NCBI GenBank assembly: GCA_964035015.1
Contig: CAXIUP010000106.1
Location: 90,001-154,000, forward strand
Direction of reading: 5' to 3'
DNA: 64,000 bases
From: Corallium rubrum
Lineage: Eukaryota; Cnidaria; Anthozoa; Scleralcyonacea; Coralliidae
Both the position numbers and the translations under genes were made by a program. Shown piece after piece: positions 24,329 through 34,849 of the stretch; position 1 is the first letter of the stretch, and each line of letters begins with the position of its first letter. Below the pieces are notes generated by a model. That model saw only the letters and a list, made by a program, of their open reading frames with translations. It was not told the origin of the DNA and did not search any database.

Positions 24329-26130
24329 ACGGTTCCAAACCTTCGTGGCGTATCGAATAGCAGCTATCCACAGCGTCAGTTCTCCTTTTCAGTGGAATTA
24401 CGTAAATACAGAATTGAACCCAGCAGACGATGCTTCAAGAGGCGTGTCATCTGATTCCCTTGACCGTTGGATTCAAGGGCCAGATTTTCTCGCTCGCTCA
24501 AGCGAGGAATGGCCAGAAAGACCAGCTGACATGAACGCTATCGTTCACGACAACGACCCTGAAGTCAAGGGACCAATCGTATGTGCGACTGTTAATCAAC
24601 CTACTCAGCATCCCTTTACAAGAGTCATCGAACGCTATTCATCTTGGAGCCGTTTGAAGACAATCGTGGCTTGGATTCTTCGATACAAGAGAAATCTTCT
24701 CAATGTGAGCAAGAAACGAAAAGCTGGCGAATCGGTTGTGATCAAACCAACGGACTCGATTGTCCCGATCGATGTCAGCGAACTGCGAAATGCTGAAGAT
24801 GAAATTTTGAAACACGTCCAGAGCCAATGTTTCAAGGAAAAACGAGATTTGCTTGAGAAACCCAACCAGCAAAAGGAAGCAAAGGTGTTGAAGAAATCCA
24901 GCAAGATTTTCAAGCTCGACCCGATGGTAAACAAAGGACTTCTGCGTGTGGGAGGTCGTCTACGTCGAGCCCCAATTAACCAAGATGCAAGACATCCTAT
25001 TATCTTGCCCAAAAAGCACCACGTAGTTACCCTCATTGTCAATCAGTACCACCGTATTTCAGGGCATTCAGGCCTAGAATATACTTTATCTCTAATACGA
25101 CAAAGATATTGGATAATTAACGCAAGACGTACAGTGAGAAGAACACTCAATATCTGCGTCAGTTGCCGAAAACGACAAGCGCCTGTTGGTCAACAGAAAA
25201 TGGCAAATCTCCCCGTAGATCGGATAACGCCATCAAAGCCACCGTTTGCGCACACTGGTGTAGACTGTTTTGGCACCTTCGAAGTTAAACGCGGAAGAAC
25301 TACTGTTAAACGTTACGTAGTTCTGTTTACCTGTTTGACCACCCGTGCCATCCACCTCGAGGTAGCGAGTTCGTTAGACACAGGATCGTTCATTAACGCC
25401 CTGCGAAGATTTATATCGAGAAGAGGTCAACCCGAAGAGATCCGATCGGATAACGGTAGTAATTTTGTAAAAGGGGAAAAAGAGCTGCGCGAAGCGGTTA
25501 AAGAATGGAATCAATCCCAAATCCACAACTACCTCTTGCAACGTAACATCAAATGGATTTTTAACCCACCAACTGGTTCCCACCACGGCGGGTATGGGAA
25601 CGATGCATCAGGACCAGTCGAAAGGTAATAACGGACGACGAAGATATTAGCAGCTTGATGTGCGAAGTTGAGGCGATCGTAAATGGGCGGCCAATCACCA
25701 AGTGTTCAGACGACCCCCGAGACATGGAACCCCTAACACCCAACCACCTGCTGTTGTTGAGAGCTGGACCCGTAGTTCCACCTGCCACCCTCAGCAAGCA
25801 AGACGTTTACGGTCGACGATGGCGACAAATACAATACCTCGCGGACGTTTTCTGGCGTCGTTGGATCAAAGAATATCTTCCCTCCCTACAGCTACGGCAG
25901 AAATGGAGCAAACAGCGGCGATGTTTCCAAGTGAACGACATTGTGCTGCTCGTTGATGATAAAACCCCAAGAAATTCATAGCCACTCGGGCGCATTCTCG
26001 ATGTGTATACCAACTGCGATGACGGACTCGTGCGCTCTGTCAAGTTGAAGACCAGAACGACTGAACTGGTGCGACCAGTTACCAAGATCGTGTTGTTGGA
26101 AGGAACAGATGAATCCAAGAACGATAAGTA
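24329..26130 (+). pseudogene. BEL2 integrase and C-terminus
   Basis: Zinc domain HYHRISGHSGLEY-type (QYHRISGHSG ... ISTIC-like NICVSCRKR), integrase core GVDCFGTFEV, DTGSFINALRRFISRRG, RSDNGSNFVKG, then NPPTGSHHGG. A frame change occurs near 25590; the C-terminal part 25655-25981 carries VEAIVNGRPIT and DPRDMEPLTPNHLLLL. A TAG at 25979-25981 interrupts what is otherwise an open frame running to the stop at 26128-26130 (PLGRILDVYTNCDDGLVRSV). Confidence 0.88.
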
Positions 26131-26280
26131 GAAAAATTGTGCATGTTTCATCGAACAGTTTATATCTCTTAAATAGTTGTTTCGTTAATGTTGAGTTTAG
26201 TTTAGTTTAGGTTTCGTTTCAAAACATTTATAGTGTTGTTTGGTAAAGGCTCCACATGATTCGCCTTTAAGGGGCCGGAA

Positions 26281-26955
26281 TGTTAGTTTTGAAACGCGAG
26301 TGACGTCATTATAGATGTTATTATAGTAATATAGTTAAATTTAAGACGCACGCCTCCGGGCTTCTAGCTATTGCGTGACAAAGGGCGCTTTTACTCGAGC
26401 ATAATCAGTTACTGTGAACGCTATTGCGAGAACAACTGCTAGGCATTTAGCCATATCTACAAATCTATCTACGTTGAATCTACGGTAAATTCGGACGCAA
26501 TTCTTGGTGCGTGTGTAAACCAAAGTGAGTTTAACTTTTATATTTTATTGTGTCATCATTGCGTTACTTAGAAATTGCTCGTATGTGTTTGCATGAATCA
26601 TCATTTAGTTTGTTTATTGCATGGAACCTTTAAGCAGCATCGAACTGTTTAGCATGATTGCATGTGCATGAAACGATATTATTACTTGTATGAATTGCTA
26701 AATGTTGTAGTTGCGTGTCGTATAGATAATCACGCGATATATTTAGTATAACTATTGTTATTGTCATCATGTTCTCTAGTTCGAACCTACTCCACGCTAT
26801 TCCACGCTACTCTACGTTATTCTACTCCAGTCCATCACCTATATCGTCTACCTAGTCTATCGCGTACCTAGAATCTATCTACCACAACGTTGTTGTTACC
26901 GTATTTGAACATTTGTACTGTATTAACGTTTACATATTAACTGTCTGTGTACGCG
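26281..26955 (+). repeat. BEL2 3' LTR, left portion
   Basis: 675 bp of LTR up to the palindromic element; the remaining 112 bp are at 36493-36604. Confidence 0.93.
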
Positions 26956-28590
26956 AGTAGTGATACCCCCCCATATAGGGACCAAAGGGATGCCGCCTCA
27001 TTAAATATTCAATTTTTAATTATTCATTCTCATGCTCCTTTGCGACCCTCTAACCCTAATCTCATTACGTCATTATTTCTCATGCTCCTTTGGGACGTCG
27101 TAACCCTAACTTCCCCCCTAACCCTAGCTGTCACTCAACCCCCCGGTTTTCACTACGTCATACCGACTTATTATTTATTCATTCTCAGACTCCTTTGGGA
27201 CCCTTTTAACCCTAACTTTCCCCCCTAAACTTTAGCTGTTACTAACCCCCCGTCATAACCGATAGCTCTCCGACTGATTCCCGAAGTTACGTAAAAGGCA
27301 CTCAACTTATATCCTTATATGTAATAGTAATCACCTTTTCATTTAAACACTTTACCCTACTGACAGTCAACAGTTGTGGGACACGTATACGTACAGAGCA
27401 TGCGTACGATAAACTTTAACAAAATAGACGTTCTTTACAAGGAACTAAAGAGAAATTGATAGAGGCACTTTATATTTTTTTATCTGAAACCTTGTCTCGA
27501 TGAGTATAGAGAGTTTTGAGCAGCCTAATTGTCTGAATTGGCAGAGCTCGTATGGACTTAAATCAATAGCATATGATGAATATTATATTAGAGCCTAAAC
27601 ATTCAATCATCCTAGAATCATTGCTAGCTAAACCCTTCGTTTGTAAGTGAAGAAATCGTAAGAAGATAGAACGAGGAGTCAATTCTAAAAGCCATAAGAA
27701 CGTTTTTAAGTGTCGATATATAAACGAAATATTATTTGGCTGCGGGACGGCTGAGTATCGACTTGAATTAATAGCAACATGAATATTATATTAGTTAGAA
27801 CTTAAACGACCATCTTTACCCATTTACTTGGAGATATGTGCCGAATTGTCGCTTATTTGGCTTTAGTTTATAAAGTAAACGATGCCTTGAATGAAGAAAC
27901 CGTTCGGCAAGCTGTTCGAAAGACATTGAATCATTTTCTTCGGAGGGGTTTGCCAGAATATAAACTGTCAAGGGTTAAACGGCTGACTCGGCTATTTTAT
28001 TAACGTCGTCAAGCATCTTGTTAATGTTGCTACGGCTGATATTTGCATATTTATCCTCAGTGCACGTGCAGGAGACAAAAGAAAAAACTCATTAGGGGTC
28101 ATTAAGAGGATTAAGCGCTTAGGCAAGTCTAGGCGATGTCATTAGCAGTGTTACCATAGCGTCCTTCATTCGTCTCAGGCTCCTTTGGGACCCTCTACTA
28201 TTACTCAGACCCCCGTGCAATACGTCATAACCGATAGCTCTCCGATTAATTCACCTCCTATTTTAAGTATTTAGGCATGAGAATATCTCGTTTGTATTCT
28301 TTCAATAATGGTATAGCTCTTAAAAGATTGTAATTTTTAAAATATGATTTGTTTAAAGAAACGTTTTTTATAATAAGACTAAATAACGAGATCAAGTTTC
28401 AAAAATGTATAATTTCATATTTACCATCACACAAATTAATCGCAGAACTAATGGAGAAAGTCTTTAGCGTTGGGCGTCTCTACGTGTAAAGGATTATTTG
28501 TAATGTTCGCAGATAAACTGCTTAGTCCCCATAGGCAGTATGTTTACTCAATCACAACTTTTCAAAAGTTTGTATAAGCACTAATGTTAT
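26956..28590. repeat. Terminal non-coding part of left palindrome arm
   Basis: About 1.6 kb with no convincing gene. 26985-27270 and 28150-28260 contain divergent repeats of CTCCTTTGGGACCCTCTAAC and TAACCCTAAC plus TACGTCATAACCGATAGCTC. The same block is mirrored at 34850-36486. Confidence 0.75.
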
Positions 28591-28592
28591 AT

Positions 28593-29015
28593 CTAAAACT
28601 GCTTTGTCTCTTCGTATAACATCTCCCTTGACTGTTCGAATATCCGCTCGATATAAGCATTGGGAAATCGTACTAGCGTAGTTTCTCTTCTTTTCCTTCT
28701 TTTCTCCAACTGCATATTAGCATAAATTGTTAAAAAATATGATATTTTATCGTTACGATAAGAGCACCGTTTTTCAAATGTCTGCTTTTCATTCAGACAC
28801 CAAGGCTCTGTCACTTTCTCTTGACATATTATGATCATTCTCTGTAGTGTCTTTCTTTTCTTTAGTTTTAAGATTGTATATGCTCGAAGTAATTGTGTGT
28901 TTAAATCTTCGGCCCTGCGGTTTTCTATAAGCTGATGATCCCGTAGGTAAAGTCGAAGGTTTATCGCTCGTCTCCATTCTTTATTTTCTTCTTCGTACTT
29001 TTCTCCACTCATCAT
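28593..29015 (-). CDS. Orphan protein of about 140 residues, left-arm copy
   Basis: Start at the ATG pair in the MMSGEKYEEEN context. Basic and charged, with predicted long helices (LRLYLRDHQLIENRRAEDLN; YANMQLEKRRKRRE). No recognised domain. Identical to the right-arm copy at 34427-34849. Confidence 0.6.
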   Translation of the reverse strand: MMSGEKYEEENKEWRRAINLRLYLRDHQLIENRRAEDLNTQLLRAYTILKLKKRKTLQRMIIICQEKVTEPWCLNEKQTFEKRCSYRNDKISYFLTIYANMQLEKRRKRRETTLVRFPNAYIERIFEQSREMLYEETKQF

Positions 29016-29317
29016 GAAGAAAATCACCGCAACGACCAAACCTTTGTTGACAACAAGCAGCAACCAAAACGTATAGGCGTCTATTACGGTTGTATACCAT
29101 TATATGCTGAGTGCAATGTTGCCAATGTTTGTATAAGTCCATGTACACTATTGATGTTAATGACTCATTAGCAATTTAAACAAAAGAACGAGTCTGGGCA
29201 AGTCTGGGCGACGTCAGAGTTTAGACAAACAAATCCTAATTAATATGCTTATTCACGGCGTCGGTTTTCTCGGCGTATCATTTGCTTACTATTTGCTGTT
29301 GGAGTAAGACCGCAGAG

Positions 29318-29800
29318 ATGGAGGGTTTATATGAAAAATTGTTTTCAATGTTCGAAGCTATTTACAATGAAACTTTGTGGGAAGAATATTCGAAGCTTTG
29401 TCGTGAAAAGTGCAATGGTTGTAGGACTAACCATCCTAGTCAGAAACAACATAGTTGCCTAACAGATGATGAGCAACGGAGATGGTGCTACGAAGAGACC
29501 AGGACAAACGTCGACGAACGAATCTGGATAGAGTTCAACGAAGCGGGAGAGGCGTTGAAATTACGAAATCAAAGAGACTCTCAAAAAACTTCAGAGACAA
29601 TGGTCGAGTCGAAGGAAATTGACGACTCGCCAAATATTCTTTCTATATCTGTTCTGTTTAGCTATCCATTAAAGTATCTGTACGAAGTAAAAGACACAGG
29701 TGTAAAATTTACGAGTACGATAAAGAATCCTCGGGAGGCTTACGAGGAGTATCTTCTTGAAAAGTCTAGAAACTTAACGACGAAAAGCAATCTGAACTAA
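29318..29800 (+). CDS. Cys/His-motif protein of about 160 residues, left-arm copy
   Basis: Start chosen at the ATG in CAGAGATGG (MEGLYEKLFSMFE). Contains CREKCNGCRTNHPSQKQHSC, a C-x3-C-x2-C-x3-HPSQ-x2-H-x-C arrangement that looks metal-binding. I recall similar CxGC..HPSQ..HxC patterns in Polinton-associated proteins, but cannot verify that. The C-terminal half is charged with YPLKYLYEVKDTGVKF. It is convergent with the ATPase/101-residue gene pair in the same arm. Identical copy at 33642-34124. Confidence 0.65.
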   Translation: MEGLYEKLFSMFEAIYNETLWEEYSKLCREKCNGCRTNHPSQKQHSCLTDDEQRRWCYEETRTNVDERIWIEFNEAGEALKLRNQRDSQKTSETMVESKEIDDSPNILSISVLFSYPLKYLYEVKDTGVKFTSTIKNPREAYEEYLLEKSRNLTTKSNLN

Positions 29801-30048
29801 TGCTATATGTGTTGTGAGAACATTATCGAGTTAATCCAAAGCTAAATTATGTTTTAAGTTAAAAAAATTACTTGAACTATATAGTGTGTAAGAAAGATGT
29901 GTAATTTTATCTGAAGAAAAATTCATAAAGACATACGAGCAACATTATAGTCCTTTGTAGTTTATTTTCATATTTATAACAAATTATGTACAGTGTGCAA
30001 ATTGACAGCTAATTATTTACATAAACTGTCCTGCGTTTACGATTTCTT

Positions 30049-30354
30049 CTAGCGCACCCACTTCTTAGAGATATCGTTTGTTTCTCTATTGTCAAAGCAC
30101 TGCTCGCTCTTTATGGGGAATTTTGATATTTTCCGGGTTTTTTTGCGTTGTTTATTATTTACGGACTCCCCATGCTGCTCTCTTAGATAATTATTGAAGT
30201 TTGTTGCCATTTCCTCTTGTCTCTTTATAATGCTTTTCAAAGTTTTCTCCATATATGGTTCTGTGCTGTCTGCGATAGGTTCTTTACTCTGTAAAGGAAC
30301 ACATATTCCACTTTTACTCCATTTTAGCCATTTAGCGCGTTCTTTGATATCCAT
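30049..30354 (-). CDS. 101-residue basic orphan protein, left-arm copy
   Basis: MDIKERAKWLKWSKSG start at a true ATG; helical middle (YMEKTLKSIIKRQEEMATNF) and lysine-rich C-terminus (NNKQRKKTRKISKF). It follows the ATPase gene by about 230 bp in the same direction. Function unknown; a small DNA- or packaging-associated protein is conceivable. Mirrored at 33088-33393. Confidence 0.6.
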   Translation of the reverse strand: MDIKERAKWLKWSKSGICVPLQSKEPIADSTEPYMEKTLKSIIKRQEEMATNFNNYLREQHGESVNNKQRKKTRKISKFPIKSEQCFDNRETNDISKKWVR

Positions 30355-30588
30355 GTGATGTACTTGGTCAAGATGATTTGCCAGTATCTTTAATTCTTAT
30401 AATTGGTGTCATTCCAATACTATGGCGTTTAGATTGATTGTAGGAGTACACTAGTTTTTTCTAATACTGATTTCTTTCGTTTGATGAAATCTAAACATAT
30501 ATTCAAAATGCACCGTCCTGTATATCCTTTAATAAACCATTATCAGTATGTTTCAATGTCGCTTTTCTCAGGTATTCAGCACTTATTT

Positions 30589-31400
30589 TCATACCCGGGG
30601 TTGATATACATAATGTGTATCAGTCGGAAATATCCCTGATCTTACTCGGATTTCATCGGGACATGTCGGCGTGAGATCGACAAACAGGTAAGAATACGGG
30701 TCTTTGGTTGCCATCTGGTAGGCTTGCTGGAAAAACTTTGTGTTGTCGGGATACAACTGTTTGGCTAGATGAGTTACTTGACTTGCATCACGAACATTTT
30801 TTGTTAGGACAAAGTAACTAGCGTTGAGAGAGATGGTACGATGGTCTTTGCTTTGATGAAATAAGTTTTGCACAATATAAATCACGCTGAGATTACCATG
30901 GTGCGATTTCTTCGTGAACAGCTTGGCAATAATCGTATCTTTTTCTCCCATCATGTCATCAATGATAAATAGATTTCTTATTTGGGGATTAATACTATCC
31001 AATATAGATTCGGATAAACCTTGCACAAACTGAATCCCAGGAATAAGAAGTTCCATTTTAGCAAACGTGTCTTGGTACTCAGAATAAAAATAAATTATAT
31101 TTTCTGGGACAGGGTCGATCATGATTTGGGCGTTGGCTAACAATTCCTTGACAAAGGTTGTCTTCCCAGTCTTGGTCCCCCCAGAGACCAAGAGCCCAAA
31201 GGATGTGTTAAGTGTATGGAGTATGTCTTTTTGTTGTCTTGGTAATTCGATGCGGTTCCATCAAATGGCGAATGCTTAAATGTAGAATCAGTAGACATCG
31301 TTTGAATTGGCCGATCTCCCCCATGCAGGACCTTTATGTGGCGTTGTAAATTAAATTGTCTTGAAAAGCTCTTTCCGCAAATATTACAAGCGCTAGGCAT
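30589..31400 (-). pseudogene. Zinc finger-ATPase fusion, left-arm copy, frameshifted
   Basis: Same gene as 32041-32853 but with a one-base deletion near 31199 (CCTTTGGG instead of CCCTTTGGG in gene sense). This splits it into an N-terminal finger frame (31400-31137) and an ATPase frame (from 31191). The Walker B region keeps two acidic residues (FIIDDMM), unlike the right-arm copy. So the motif is intact while the frame is broken. Confidence 0.88.
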
Positions 31401-31544
31401 GTTCACACAACAACTCTCAAATTACTTGTGAAAATGTCCGGGAGAAAAGTACGATTATATCCTTGAGTTTCTTCTCTAATGCATGTGGGATATCAAAACG
31501 AACCAACTCGCAGCTGAACGTCACTTGGACGTCACTTGGAGTAA

Positions 31545-31895
31545 CTCGTGAGTTGCTCATTTACTCATGAGTAAATGAGTAACTCATGAGTAAATGAGTA
31601 ACTCACGAGTTACTCATGAGTAAATGAGTAACTCACGAGTTACTCATGAGTAAATGACGAGTTACTCATGAGCAACTCACGAGTTACTCATTTACTCATG
31701 AGTAACTCACGAGTTACTCATGAGTAACTCGTGAGTTACTCATGAGTAAATGAGTAACTCGTGAGTTGCTCATGAGTAACTCGTCATTTACTCATGAGTA
31801 ACTCGTGAGTTACTCATTTACTCATGAGTAACTCGTGAGTTACTCATTTACTCATGAGTTACTCATTTACTCATGAGTAAATGAGCAACTCACGA
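31545..31895. repeat. Central palindromic word array
   Basis: The palindrome centre (between 31720 and 31721) is built of interlaced short palindromes: TTACTCATGAGTAA, GAGTAACTCACGAGTTACTC and TGAGTAAATGAGTAAC. The flanks carry two GACGTCACTTGGA-type repeats on each side (near 31520 and 31910). Confidence 0.92.
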
Positions 31896-32040
31896 GTTAC
31901 TCCAAGTGACGTCCAAGTGACGTTCAGCTGCGAGTTGGTTCGTTTTGATATCCCACATGCATTAGAGAAGAAACTCAAGGATATAATCGTACTTTTCTCC
32001 CGGACATTTTCACAAGTAATTTGAGAGTTGTTGTGTGAAC

Positions 32041-32853
32041 ATGCCTAGCGCTTGTAATATTTGCGGAAAGAGCTTTTCAAGACAATTTAATTTACAACGC
32101 CACATAAAGGTCCTGCATGGGGGAGATCGGCCAATTCAAACGATGTCTACTGATTCTACATTTAAGCATTCGCCATTTGATGGAACCGCATCGAATTACC
32201 AAGACAACAAAAAGACATACTCCATACACTTAACACATCCCTTTGGGCTCTTGGTCTCTGGGGGGACCAAGACTGGGAAGACAACCTTTGTCAAGGAATT
32301 GTTAGCCAACGCCCAAATCATGATCGACCCTGTCCCAGAAAATATAATTTATTTTTATTCTGAGTACCAAGACACGTTTGCTAAAATGGAACTTCTTATT
32401 CCTGGGATTCAGTTTGTGCAAGGTTTATCCGAATCTATATTGGATAGTATTAATCCCCAAATAAGAAATCTATTTATCATTGGTGACATGATGGGAGAAA
32501 AAGATACGATTATTGCCAAGCTGTTCACGAAGAAATCGCACCATGGTAATCTCAGCGTGATTTATATTGTGCAAAACTTATTTCATCAAAGCAAAGACCA
32601 TCGTACCATCTCTCTCAACGCTAGTTACTTTGTCCTAACAAAAAATGTTCGTGATGCAAGTCAAGTAACTCATCTAGCCAAACAGTTGTATCCCGACAAC
32701 ACAAAGTTTTTCCAGCAAGCCTACCAGATGGCAACCAAAGACCCGTATTCTTACCTGTTTGTCGATCTCACGCCGACATGTCCCGATGAAATCCGAGTAA
32801 GATCAGGGATATTTCCGACTGATACACATTATGTATATCAACCCCGGGTATGA
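32041..32853 (+). CDS. C2H2 zinc finger fused to A32/FtsK-type packaging ATPase, right-arm copy
   Basis: 270 residues from the ATG after GTGAAC. Residues 5-26 form a classical C2H2 finger (C5, C8, H21, H26; CNICGKSFSRQFNLQRH). A linker and HPFGLLVSG lead to Walker A GGTKTGKT at 74-81. Walker B reads FIIGDMM at 145-151, where the left arm has DD, so the first acidic residue is lost. A VIYIVQNLFHQ segment fits the sensor-like motif seen in poxvirus A32-type and Polinton ATPases. Known members package DNA into virions. Full length but probably impaired by the Asp-to-Gly change. Confidence 0.85.
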   Translation: MPSACNICGKSFSRQFNLQRHIKVLHGGDRPIQTMSTDSTFKHSPFDGTASNYQDNKKTYSIHLTHPFGLLVSGGTKTGKTTFVKELLANAQIMIDPVPENIIYFYSEYQDTFAKMELLIPGIQFVQGLSESILDSINPQIRNLFIIGDMMGEKDTIIAKLFTKKSHHGNLSVIYIVQNLFHQSKDHRTISLNASYFVLTKNVRDASQVTHLAKQLYPDNTKFFQQAYQMATKDPYSYLFVDLTPTCPDEIRVRSGIFPTDTHYVYQPRV

Positions 32854-33087
32854 AAATAAGTGCTGAATACCTGAGAAAAGCGACATTGAAACATACTGAT
32901 AATGGTTTATTAAAGGATATACAGGACGGTGCATTTTGAATATATGTTTAGATTTCATCAAACGAAAGAAATCAGTATTAGAAAAAACTAGTGTACTCCT
33001 ACAATCAATCTAAACGCCATAGTATTGGAATGACACCAATTATAAGAATTAAAGTTACTGGCAAATCATCTTGACCAAGTACATCAC

Positions 33088-33393
33088 ATGGATATCAAAG
33101 AACGCGCTAAATGGCTAAAATGGAGTAAAAGTGGAATATGTGTTCCTTTACAGAGTAAAGAACCTATCGCAGACAGCACAGAACCATATATGGAGAAAAC
33201 TTTGAAAAGCATTATAAAGAGACAAGAGGAAATGGCAACAAACTTCAATAATTATCTAAGAGAGCAGCATGGGGAGTCCGTAAATAATAAACAACGCAAA
33301 AAAACCCGGAAAATATCAAAATTCCCCATAAAGAGCGAGCAGTGCTTTGACAATAGAGAAACAAACGATATCTCTAAGAAGTGGGTGCGCTAG
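33088..33393 (+). CDS. 101-residue basic orphan protein, right-arm copy
   Basis: Mirror copy of 30049-30354, same predicted protein, in the same direction as the upstream ATPase. Confidence 0.6.
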   Translation: MDIKERAKWLKWSKSGICVPLQSKEPIADSTEPYMEKTLKSIIKRQEEMATNFNNYLREQHGESVNNKQRKKTRKISKFPIKSEQCFDNRETNDISKKWVR

Positions 33394-33641
33394 AAGAAAT
33401 CGTAAACGCAGGACAGTTTATGTAAATAATTAGCTGTCAATTTGCACACTGTACATAATTTGTTATAAATATGAAAATAAACTACAAAGGACTATAATGT
33501 TGCTCGTATGTCTTTATGAATTTTTCTTCAGATAAAATTACACATCTTTCTTACACACTATATAGTTCAAGTAATTTTTTTAACTTAAAACATAATTTAG
33601 CTTTGGATTAACTCGATAATGTTCTCACAACACATATAGCA

Positions 33642-34124
33642 TTAGTTCAGATTGCTTTTCGTCGTTAAGTTTCTAGACTTTTCAAGAAGATACTCCTCGT
33701 AAGCCTCCCGAGGATTCTTTATCGTACTCGTAAATTTTACACCTGTGTCTTTTACTTCGTACAGATACTTTAATGGATAGCTAAACAGAACAGATATAGA
33801 AAGAATATTTGGCGAGTCGTCAATTTCCTTCGACTCGACCATTGTCTCTGAAGTTTTTTGAGAGTCTCTTTGATTTCGTAATTTCAACGCCTCTCCCGCT
33901 TCGTTGAACTCTATCCAGATTCGTTCGTCGACGTTTGTCCTGGTCTCTTCGTAGCACCATCTCCGTTGCTCATCATCTGTTAGGCAACTATGTTGTTTCT
34001 GACTAGGATGGTTAGTCCTACAACCATTGCACTTTTCACGACAAAGCTTCGAATATTCTTCCCACAAAGTTTCATTGTAAATAGCTTCGAACATTGAAAA
34101 CAATTTTTCATATAAACCCTCCAT
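33642..34124 (-). CDS. Cys/His-motif protein of about 160 residues, right-arm copy
   Basis: Mirror copy of 29318-29800 with the same CNGC...HPSQ...HSC motif. Confidence 0.65.
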   Translation of the reverse strand: MEGLYEKLFSMFEAIYNETLWEEYSKLCREKCNGCRTNHPSQKQHSCLTDDEQRRWCYEETRTNVDERIWIEFNEAGEALKLRNQRDSQKTSETMVESKEIDDSPNILSISVLFSYPLKYLYEVKDTGVKFTSTIKNPREAYEEYLLEKSRNLTTKSNLN

Positions 34125-34426
34125 CTCTGCGGTCTTACTCCAACAGCAAATAGTAAGCAAATGATACGCCGAGAAAACCGACGCCGTGAATAAGCATATT
34201 AATTAGGATTTGTTTGTCTAAACTCTGACGTCGCCCAGACTTGCCCAGACTCGTTCTTTTGTTTAAATTGCTAATGAGTCATTAACATCAATAGTGTACA
34301 TGGACTTATACAAACATTGGCAACATTGCACTCAGCATATAATGGTATACAACCGTAATAGACGCCTATACGTTTTGGTTGCTGCTTGTTGTCAACAAAG
34401 GTTTGGTCGTTGCGGTGATTTTCTTC

Positions 34427-34849
34427 ATGATGAGTGGAGAAAAGTACGAAGAAGAAAATAAAGAATGGAGACGAGCGATAAACCTTCGACTTTACCTACG
34501 GGATCATCAGCTTATAGAAAACCGCAGGGCCGAAGATTTAAACACACAATTACTTCGAGCATATACAATCTTAAAACTAAAGAAAAGAAAGACACTACAG
34601 AGAATGATCATAATATGTCAAGAGAAAGTGACAGAGCCTTGGTGTCTGAATGAAAAGCAGACATTTGAAAAACGGTGCTCTTATCGTAACGATAAAATAT
34701 CATATTTTTTAACAATTTATGCTAATATGCAGTTGGAGAAAAGAAGGAAAAGAAGAGAAACTACGCTAGTACGATTTCCCAATGCTTATATCGAGCGGAT
34801 ATTCGAACAGTCAAGGGAGATGTTATACGAAGAGACAAAGCAGTTTTAG
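34427..34849 (+). CDS. Orphan protein of about 140 residues, right-arm copy
   Basis: Mirror copy of 28593-29015. Confidence 0.6.
   Translation: MMSGEKYEEENKEWRRAINLRLYLRDHQLIENRRAEDLNTQLLRAYTILKLKKRKTLQRMIIICQEKVTEPWCLNEKQTFEKRCSYRNDKISYFLTIYANMQLEKRRKRRETTLVRFPNAYIERIFEQSREMLYEETKQF

Noticed and set aside
27040-27240. Telomere or interstitial telomeric repeat (TAACCC words)
   Set aside because: Only isolated words inside a longer subterminal repeat, not a tandem hexamer array.
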